A program made the position numbers and the translations under genes. From assembly GCA_003235365.1 (NCBI GenBank), contig QJWJ01000181.1, forward strand, positions 1 to 37,240: a stretch of DNA of 37,240 bases. The letters run 5' to 3'. Below the pieces are notes generated by a model. That model worked only from the letters and a program-made list of their open reading frames with translations. It searched no databases and was not told where the DNA came from. Below, piece by piece: positions 31,884 to 37,240 of the stretch. Every line of letters starts with the position of its first letter. Positions within the stretch are counted from its first letter, which is position 1. The DNA comes from Deltaproteobacteria bacterium (GTDB lineage: Bacteria; Myxococcota_A; Polyangia; Polyangiales; Polyangiaceae).

Positions 31884-31912
31884 GATCAGCCCAGCAGCGT
31901 GCTAATCTGATC
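31884..31912. promoter_or_regulatory. Short inverted repeat upstream of the two-HTH regulator
   Basis: GATCAG (31884-31889) and CTGATC (31907-31912) are inverted arms with a 17-base spacer. The right arm ends three bases before ATG 31915. It could be an autoregulatory operator in the divergent spacer. The arms are short. Confidence 0.35.
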
Positions 31913-31914
31913 AA

Positions 31915-32877
31915 ATGGACCAAGCTGCTCGGGAAATTCTCCGCGCACTGCGCGGCCAGCGCTCCCAGCAGGCGTTCGCGCGGCGCATCGGGTACCGCGG
32001 CAACCCGTCCACCCATTGGGAACACGGGCGCCGCTTTCCCACGGCGGCGGAGACGCTACGTTGTGCGGAATGCCTGTCGATCGACGTACGCGGGGCATTC
32101 CATCGCTTCAACCCGTCGATGGAGCTTCTGGCCACCGAGCAGGGCTACGACTTGCCGCACTGGATGAACCAGCTGCGCGGTAAGACGAGCGTGACCGACA
32201 TCGCCAAACGATTGAACCGCTCGCGGTCTACCGTCAGCCGCTGGCTGTCGGGGAGCGCAGCTCCGCGATTGCCCGAGTTTCTCGACTACCTCGACTCCAC
32301 CACCGGGCGTGTCGCCGATTGGGTCGCGCAGCTCGTACCCATCGACCACGTGCCGTCACTGAAAGAGCAATACGACGTGGCGCGCATGGCTCGGCGGTTG
32401 GCGTTCGAACAGCCATGGACCGAAGCTCTGCTGCGGGTTTTGGATACGCGCCAGTACGACGCGCTACCAGCGCACGACTCGACCTGGGTGGGCCGCGTCC
32501 TCGGCCTCGACGTCGAGCGTGTCGATCGAGGACTGAGAGCGTTGGAGCAGGCGCAAATCGTCCGTTGGTCGAAGGGAAAATACCGCCAACTGAAATCCCT
32601 CAGTGTCGACACGCGCGGCGGCAAGACGGCCTTGTATGGCGTCAAGGCCCACTGGAGTAACGTCGCGGCCGAGCGCGCGCTGGCCCCCAACCGGCGCGAC
32701 GTATTTGCCTACAACGTTTGTTCGGCTTCCCGACAAGACATGGAACGCGTGAGGGAAGTGCTGCGCCGCGCCTACCTGGAATTGCGGTCCATCGTCGCGA
32801 CATCCGAGCCGCCCGAAGAGGTCGCCATCGTGAACCTGCAGTTCATCGGCTGGAACCCGGACGAGCTGCCCACGTGA
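31915..32877 (+). CDS. Two-HTH transcriptional regulator, DUF4423/TIGR02147-like
   Basis: 320 residues. An N-terminal helix-turn-helix lies at about 16-45 (SQQAFARRIGYRGNPST, then HWEHGRRFP). A second covers about 91-115 (TSVTDIAKRLNRSRSTVSRW). The C-terminal ~170 residues resemble DUF4423, seen in TIGR02147 family proteins ('LSVDTRGGKTALYGVKAHW', 'RRDVFAYNVCSASRQDMERV', 'IVATSEPPEEVAIVNLQF'). There is no signal or membrane segment. Such proteins are common in Fibrobacteres and Myxococcota; their ligand is unknown. It faces away from the Cys-rich lipoprotein with ~100 bases between, so that gene is a plausible target. The NUDIX gene follows on the same strand after 22 bases. Confidence 0.8.
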   Translation: MDQAAREILRALRGQRSQQAFARRIGYRGNPSTHWEHGRRFPTAAETLRCAECLSIDVRGAFHRFNPSMELLATEQGYDLPHWMNQLRGKTSVTDIAKRLNRSRSTVSRWLSGSAAPRLPEFLDYLDSTTGRVADWVAQLVPIDHVPSLKEQYDVARMARRLAFEQPWTEALLRVLDTRQYDALPAHDSTWVGRVLGLDVERVDRGLRALEQAQIVRWSKGKYRQLKSLSVDTRGGKTALYGVKAHWSNVAAERALAPNRRDVFAYNVCSASRQDMERVREVLRRAYLELRSIVATSEPPEEVAIVNLQFIGWNPDELPT

Positions 32878-32899
32878 CAAATCGCGGACCTCGGCGTAG

Positions 32900-33514
32900 G
32901 TGACTCACACGCCGATGACGCAGTCTATCCCCCCACGCCCTCGTATCGTCGCTACCGACTGGGGCAACCGCAACCCGTTTCCAGAAACGCTCGAACGGGT
33001 GCATACAACGGGGATCCCGCACCGCGCCGTGCACTTGGAGGTGTTCGACGAAGCGGGGCGACTGTTGGTGTGGCGGCGTAGCGACGGACGCTTGGAAATC
33101 CCGGGCGGGCACGTCGATTGGTCCGAAGCTCTACACACGCCCGAACCCGACGTCGTCGCGGCGGCCCGCGAGCTACTCGAAGAGACCGGCGCGGACCCGT
33201 CGGCGACGGCCGTAGCGGCCCTGAGCGGTCAGCTGGAGCATTGCGCCGACTTCTTCAATCAAAGTCAGAACGGACGCAACAACGAGTGGGTGCAGGTCTT
33301 TCGGATCGACGTGCGACGGTACCCTGCAGTTGGTCGGGCAGTGCCGAATCACCCTCGAGCGTTCGACGGCGGCGCGAACGACGTGCTGAGCGATGAGGGC
33401 AACTTCGAGCCGCGCTGGCTGGGCCTCGACGATCTGCTCGACTGGCTTCGAGCAGATCCGACCGGCGCGACGTCGGCGTTGAGAGCCTGCGCGGCGCGCT
33501 GGGCGCGAGGCTGA
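32900..33514 (+). CDS. NUDIX hydrolase with an extended Nudix box
   Basis: 204 residues from GTG 32900 (ATG 32915 is equally plausible). The Nudix fold is recognised by LLVWRRSDGRLEIPGGHVDW and REYLEE-type REL-LEETGAD. The normal spacing is G-x5-E-x7-R-E-x2-E-E-x-G; here the first Glu lies in GGHVDWSE and about 13 residues separate it from RELLEETG, an insertion of about six (HTPEPD). Such an insertion is seen in a few subfamilies and could shape substrate choice. The enzyme should cleave a nucleoside diphosphate linked to a moiety X, using Mg2+. It is cytosolic. The remaining helices (LGLDDLLDWLRADP) are normal for the fold. It is likely co-transcribed with the upstream regulator. Confidence 0.85.
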   Translation: MTHTPMTQSIPPRPRIVATDWGNRNPFPETLERVHTTGIPHRAVHLEVFDEAGRLLVWRRSDGRLEIPGGHVDWSEALHTPEPDVVAAARELLEETGADPSATAVAALSGQLEHCADFFNQSQNGRNNEWVQVFRIDVRRYPAVGRAVPNHPRAFDGGANDVLSDEGNFEPRWLGLDDLLDWLRADPTGATSALRACAARWARG

Positions 33515-33598
33515 CCACTCCCGACGCAACGCCCACAACGGTGCCGAAAAAGTTCCTCAACCTTGCGCGCATCCAGCCGTTCTGAGGAGCGACGGGAA

Positions 33599-33814
33599 AT
33601 GGGCAGTCTGGTCAACGGCTACTACTGCAGGAACTGCTCCGATGTGGAACTCGCACGGCGTGGGATGGATCCTGCGCGCCCGGGCCGAGAATGGTCGGGT
33701 GGCGAAGTCTACGTCCCGCCCCCCAAGGACGACCCGCGCTCCAAGCTGTTGGGGCTCAACCAGCCCGACGAAAACGGCGGGGCGCTCGGCACGAATCTGA
33801 ACCTGCGCGCCTGA
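33599..33814 (+). CDS. Small CxxC protein (71 aa)
   Basis: ATG 33599 is chosen because GAGGAG lies about nine bases upstream; the frame opens at 33563 without that support. The protein begins MGSLVNGYYCRNCSDVEL. The CRNC pair could bind zinc together with an outside ligand, or be redox-active. The remainder is polar, with Pro/Asp/Gly turns (PPPKDDPRSKLLGLNQPDENGG). There is no signal peptide or membrane helix, so a cytosolic protein is likely. No family is recognised. It follows the NUDIX gene by 85 bases. Confidence 0.6.
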   Translation: MGSLVNGYYCRNCSDVELARRGMDPARPGREWSGGEVYVPPPKDDPRSKLLGLNQPDENGGALGTNLNLRA

Positions 33815-33883
33815 GCCGGTAGCGAGCGTTCATCACCCAGCGGCCATTCCCGTCTGGGCGACGGCGTGGCAAGAAGGCGCCCT

Positions 33884-34726
33884 ATGACGGATGCGTCAAT
33901 CGCTTCGAACGCACGCCAGCGGAGGCGGCGAGACGCCTCGACCGCAACAGCGCACTGGCGCGTGATCTTCAGTCGGACACTGATCGTGGGCGCCCTGATC
34001 GGCCTTTCGTGTGTCGCCTGCGCGCGCTCGAAACCGCGGCCACAGACGTCGCCCGCCGCGACGAGCGACGTCCCACAACGAGCACGAGCGACCGAACGCA
34101 CATCCAGCGTAACGCCCGCGTCGCATCCTCAGGCCATCTCACATGCTCAGGCCGCCTCAAATCCCCCGACCGAGTCGTCCGCGCCAGCGGCTGGGTCGAC
34201 GGCGCCGGTGGAGACACCAACCATCGCTACGGTGGCGCCCGTTCCCGAGCTGGCAGATGCAACGGGTGAACCGCTACCCCAAACGAGTGAACGTCCGAAC
34301 GACGACAGCCCTTCGTTTCGGCGCCGGCTCGAGTTGCTGGTCGAAGCGATCGCCGAGGACGACCCCCAACGCGCCTTGCCCGCGTTCTTTCCGCAACTCG
34401 CCTACGCACGAGTCAAGGCGATCGCCAAACCGGAGCGAGACTGGCAGTGGAGACTCGTGCGAGCTTACGAACGCAACATTCACGAGTATCACCAGCGTCT
34501 CGGCGCGTCGGCCGCAGGACTTCGTCTCGTCGGCGTGGAGTTCGACGAAGCGCGTGTGAAGCTGATGAAGCCACACTCCGAAGGCAACAGCCTGCCGTAC
34601 TACCGCGCGTTACGTTCCCGGCTGTTGGTCGAAAAGGCCGACGGTACGACAGCGGCGTTCGAAATCACCTCGATGATCTCCTGGCGAGGAGAGTGGTACG
34701 TCGTTCATCTACACGGCTTCAAGTAG
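33884..34726 (+). CDS. Exported protein, membrane-anchored or lipoprotein (280 aa)
   Basis: ATG 33884 follows AGAAGG by about eight bases. The N-terminus is basic (ARQRRRRDAS) with a hydrophobic segment (LIVGALIGLSCVAC) that has cysteines but only a weak lipobox. Residues 50-145 are a low-complexity Ser/Thr/Pro/Ala linker. The C-terminal domain (~148-280) is helical then beta (FRRRLELLVEAIAEDDPQRA, DWQWRLVRAYERNIHEYHQRL, FEITSMISWRGEWYVVHLHG) and looks conserved, but I have no name for it. The final strands with 'W-GEWYVVHL' recall NTF2-like or SnoaL-like folds. Envelope location is likely. It converges on the outer-membrane barrel gene with 19 bases between stops. Confidence 0.75.
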   Translation: MTDASIASNARQRRRRDASTATAHWRVIFSRTLIVGALIGLSCVACARSKPRPQTSPAATSDVPQRARATERTSSVTPASHPQAISHAQAASNPPTESSAPAAGSTAPVETPTIATVAPVPELADATGEPLPQTSERPNDDSPSFRRRLELLVEAIAEDDPQRALPAFFPQLAYARVKAIAKPERDWQWRLVRAYERNIHEYHQRLGASAAGLRLVGVEFDEARVKLMKPHSEGNSLPYYRALRSRLLVEKADGTTAAFEITSMISWRGEWYVVHLHGFK

Positions 34727-34745
34727 TCTCTTGCCGCGCCGCTGG

Positions 34746-36278
34746 TCAGAAGGCGTACCTCGCCCGCAGGTAGACGTTGGAGTCGTCTCGCAGTGGTCCA
34801 AATCGGCCGTCGCGAGGTCCATCCATGAGGTTGACGCCCAAGGTCGTCGTAAAACCGTCCGTTAGCCGGTAGCTCGCATCGACCCTGAGGTGCCGGTCCC
34901 CATCTGTGACGGAGAACATGGCAAATGCGCCCAACGACGCAACGGCGTCATCCGTCCGTCCCGTGAGGCGACACGTCACCCAATGTTTGCCATCGGGTGA
35001 ACGCGCCATCGAACTCGGCTCATCTTGCCGCCACTCCGTGTAGTACTGGACGCCCGCAGTGAGCCACGAAACGAGTTCGTGGTCGTACGCTGCCAAGCCG
35101 CGAAGCTCGGAGCGATCGGCGTTCGACACGTCACTACGCTGCTCGTCGGGGACATCGTAGTACGCGCCCTCCAGCGAAGTAACTCCACCCAGCAGCGGCA
35201 AACGCAGACTCGCGCCGTACGCGCGCAGTCGTGAGTACAAGGGCTGCATGGCCGTACTGTCCCATGCCGTGGCTTGCTTGGTGTGGCCCACGTAACCATA
35301 CAGCGCCCACTCCACGCCGGCGGTCGTCGAATGGACGCGCGCGGCGACTTCGCTGTGGGACAATCGCCGTGGAACCGGGCGCGGCGCGACGGTGTCCTGA
35401 GGCTCGAGGCCACGTCCCAACGAGGGCGAGTAGGGTGACAGCCGCCGACCGTCGGGAGTGACGTCGGGTTCAGGCACGGGCATCCACACCAGGTCCACGT
35501 TCACGACCGAGCTGAACCAGCCGCTACGCAGGTGGGTGACCGGCGCCTTGTAGAACTCCGACGCGCGCCCTACGAAGAACGAGACGTAATCCTTCGGGAA
35601 CAAGTCGTTGAGGAACACCAGATCGCCGGTGCCCCAAGTGATCACGCGGCGCCCACCGCCGAACTCCCACCACGGCGTGATCTGCGCGTGAACGGTGGCT
35701 TCTCGCAGCTCGGGCGAGACTTCGTTCGTGATTTGATCGGCAACGACATCGACGACGAGCGCTCCCCTCGCCCACTGGCGCTCGTGACTGACGTCGAGTC
35801 GCGCCCGAGCCTCAGCCAGCGTCAGGTGCCCCCGCGATCCTGGCACAGCCGCGACTCGACTGCCGAACGCGCCTTCCGCAAAGCCGTGCACCACGACGCC
35901 GCTCGGCTCCGGGTCGAGCACATCGCCGCCGTCCATCGCATCGGGCCCCCAATCCTCCGCCGACTTCGACTCGCTCGACCAGCCCACGTCAGCCGGCGTT
36001 GACGACTCGACAGCGACGTGTGGTAGCGAGTCGCCAGACGGCTCCGATCCGACGGGGTTCGAACTCGCGTCATCGGTCGTTCCCCAACCCGGCTCGGGTG
36101 TTGGGTTCGACTCGATCGAGTCGGACGGCGCCGGACCCGGCGGGGGTTGCGCATCGGGCGGCACTGCTGGGGGCCCGGGCACGACGGGCTGCGGCTGCGC
36201 CCATGCCGTCGAACACGACAGCAAGAGCACACCGAGCCGACCCACGAAGCGGATGGCACTGGGGCACCGATGCATCAT
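34746..36278 (-). CDS. Outer-membrane beta-barrel protein of an RND/LolA-like operon
   Basis: 510 residues from ATG 36278, whose ATGA overlaps the stop of the upstream gene; an ATG at 36296 is an alternative. The signal peptide ends near AWA-QP. Residues 30-125 are a Pro/Ser/Asp linker. The barrel part begins near VVVHGFAEGAFGSRVAA and alternates hydrophobic strands with Arg/Asp-rich turns, ending NVYLRARYAF, with the C-terminal Phe recognised by the outer-membrane assembly machinery. It resembles DUF1302-like and alginate/porin-like barrels often encoded beside RND transporters and LolA-like proteins. It is expected to complete a trans-envelope path for a lipid or lipoprotein. The cargo is unknown. 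Confidence 0.82.
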   Translation of the reverse strand: MMHRCPSAIRFVGRLGVLLLSCSTAWAQPQPVVPGPPAVPPDAQPPPGPAPSDSIESNPTPEPGWGTTDDASSNPVGSEPSGDSLPHVAVESSTPADVGWSSESKSAEDWGPDAMDGGDVLDPEPSGVVVHGFAEGAFGSRVAAVPGSRGHLTLAEARARLDVSHERQWARGALVVDVVADQITNEVSPELREATVHAQITPWWEFGGGRRVITWGTGDLVFLNDLFPKDYVSFFVGRASEFYKAPVTHLRSGWFSSVVNVDLVWMPVPEPDVTPDGRRLSPYSPSLGRGLEPQDTVAPRPVPRRLSHSEVAARVHSTTAGVEWALYGYVGHTKQATAWDSTAMQPLYSRLRAYGASLRLPLLGGVTSLEGAYYDVPDEQRSDVSNADRSELRGLAAYDHELVSWLTAGVQYYTEWRQDEPSSMARSPDGKHWVTCRLTGRTDDAVASLGAFAMFSVTDGDRHLRVDASYRLTDGFTTTLGVNLMDGPRDGRFGPLRDDSNVYLRARYAF

Positions 36279-37087
36279 CGACGCCCGGAGAGCCAAGCCG
36301 TCGGAGGCGAACGCAAGGAGCGCTCGGTGAACACGTCGTCCGGCACACCGATGTCATACTCGACGTCGGCAAACGTGATCGTGGTCTTGCCGCCCCGAAC
36401 GTTGTCGACGACCTCGATCTTCGTCACCGTCGGATGCCCACCGATCACTTGCATCGCTTTGGCTTCGATGGATCGTTGCGAGCGCTCTTTGGCGTCGAAG
36501 TACTCGATCTTGCGCGGCAGGTACGTCGCCTGATCGATGTGAGCGACGTAGTGGTGAAAGTCGACCCCGCTCGGATCCTTGGGCACGCCGCGGATCACGA
36601 AGGATTGCCCGGTCGTCCCGACGAGCGAGTGATGGTCTTCGTCCGGATTGCGACCCGAAACGTCCTCGTACAGGAAGTGACTGCCGACGAAACTCGTTCT
36701 CTTGTCCCCCGCACCGATTCGCTTGACCAGATCTAGCGCGGGCATGAACAGCCACCGAAAATCGTCGGAGCTCGGGTTCTTGTGCACGAGAAACACTGTC
36801 TTACGAAGCTCCGCTGGGCGCTCGAACACCACCAGGTACTTCTGTTGGCCCGAAGCGCCGGTATTGCGACGCAGGATCGAAAAGCGTCGTTGCTGCGTCC
36901 GCCCCGATGCATCGGCAATCGTCATCGATACCTTGGCGCGACCGTCCGCTCCGGCATAGTACGCAGCTTGATTGGCTCGGTTGACGATCTGCGCGACGTC
37001 GGGCACGGCATTGGACGAGCTGGCACCGAACAGCACCAGCGAAAGGGCGGCGACCAGCGAAAGGGCGCGTTGCTTGATGGTCATCAT
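36275..37087 (-). CDS. LolA-like outer-membrane lipoprotein-sorting protein
   Basis: 270 residues from ATG 37087; AGGAGGAG lies just upstream and the ATGA overlap with the transporter stop sets the start. The signal peptide is MMTIKQRALSLVAALSLVLF to about SSSNA. The mature protein matches the family annotated as 'outer membrane lipoprotein-sorting protein' (LolA/LolB-like fold): DVAQIVNRANQAAYYAGAD, YLVVFERPAELRKTVFLV, DDFRWLFMPALDLVKRI, GSHFLYEDVSGR, RKIEYFDAKERSQRSI. In this family the fold binds a lipid chain in a hydrophobic cavity. The acid-rich DEDHHSLVG loop is normal for the family. It should act in the periplasm between the RND permease and the barrel protein downstream. Confidence 0.88.
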   Translation of the reverse strand: MMTIKQRALSLVAALSLVLFGASSSNAVPDVAQIVNRANQAAYYAGADGRAKVSMTIADASGRTQQRRFSILRRNTGASGQQKYLVVFERPAELRKTVFLVHKNPSSDDFRWLFMPALDLVKRIGAGDKRTSFVGSHFLYEDVSGRNPDEDHHSLVGTTGQSFVIRGVPKDPSGVDFHHYVAHIDQATYLPRKIEYFDAKERSQRSIEAKAMQVIGGHPTVTKIEVVDNVRGGKTTITFADVEYDIGVPDDVFTERSLRSPPTAWLSGRR

Positions 37088-37240
37088 ACTTCTCCTCCTG
37101 TACTTCGACTTGACGGGGCAACTGCCCCAAGTGAACGTTCGACAGCTCCCGCCTCGCCAAAGCCGGGCATGAACGGCAACAACGCCGTCAGTGAAAGCAG
37201 CGTCACCAGCCCCGACAGCGCCATGATCGAAGCCATCAGC
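37084..37240 (-). CDS. C-terminus of an RND/MMPL-type transporter, truncated by window edge
   Basis: Only the last 51 residues are present. They hold a hydrophobic helix (LMASIMALSGLVTLLSLTAL) ending LPFMPGFGEA, as at the last membrane helix of RND/MMPL superfamily permeases, then a short polar tail. The TGA overlaps the ATG of the LolA-like gene (ATGA), so the three minus-strand genes are translationally linked. Family placement rests on this helix and on the gene neighbours. Confidence 0.6.
   Translation of the reverse strand, partial: LMASIMALSGLVTLLSLTALLPFMPGFGEAGAVERSLGAVAPSSRSTGGEV

Noticed and set aside
30511..31905. 464-residue open frame on the plus strand opposite the Cys-rich lipoprotein
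   Set aside because: It has no ribosome binding site, signal or domain. The opposite strand has a lipobox and regular Cys spacing. It is a G+C-driven antisense frame.

Overview
The window looks like chromosomal DNA of a Gram-negative, G+C-rich member of the Myxococcota. No taxonomic marker gene is present, so this rests on style of gene content. That content includes secreted proteins ending in a Cys motif, a transmembrane helix and an Arg cluster (MYXO-CTERM-like), MopE-type Cys/Asp repeats, a TNFR-like and beta-propeller giant lipoprotein, many lipoproteins with GAC/GCG lipoboxes, two ECF sigma factors and frequent GTG/TTG starts. I see no rRNA, tRNA, CRISPR array, IS element or phage gene.

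Region 1 (1-1408) holds the 3' end of a Cys-rich secreted protein, a probable frameshifted nucleotidyltransferase remnant, and two overlapping small genes of unknown function. Region 2 (1425-6624) is a near-symmetric block. A sigma-70/ECF-type factor sits in the middle, and on each side is a lipoprotein gene followed by a chymotrypsin-fold (S1) protease gene. The two lipoproteins appear paralogous. Near-identical palindromes lie just outside both ends of the block. Region 3 (6968-15036) holds a CxxCH/MopE-repeat surface protein, an orphan TAXI-type binding protein, a plant-like cystathionine gamma-synthase, glycerol-3-phosphate dehydrogenase and a dihydroflavonol-reductase-like SDR.

Region 4 (15158-22180) holds a 1310-residue lipoprotein with two Cys-repeat plus beta-propeller units. 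It converges, across a 14-bp-stem hairpin, on a three-gene operon with ATGA overlaps: ECF sigma factor, transmembrane zinc-finger anti-sigma factor, and an exported caspase-family protein with a predicted C-terminal outer-membrane barrel. This operon has a good sigma-70-like promoter so close to the start codon that the mRNA should be nearly leaderless. Region 5 (22507-32877) holds a repeat-bearing lipoprotein, a lipoprotein pectate lyase, a beta-lactamase-fold hydrolase, a membrane adenylate cyclase, a TPR-methyltransferase, a Cys-rich lipoprotein and a divergent two-HTH regulator.

Region 6 (32900-37240) holds a NUDIX hydrolase, a 71-residue CxxC protein, an exported protein, and a tightly coupled minus-strand operon. 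That operon encodes an RND/MMPL transporter (partial), a LolA-like outer-membrane lipoprotein-sorting protein and an outer-membrane barrel protein.

The two most promising candidates for undescribed systems are the sigma-centred duplicated lipoprotein/protease block and the sigma/anti-sigma/caspase-barrel operon. Both pair a transcription factor with exported proteolytic enzymes and may be envelope-sensing circuits. That function is inference; the gene order and motifs are seen directly.
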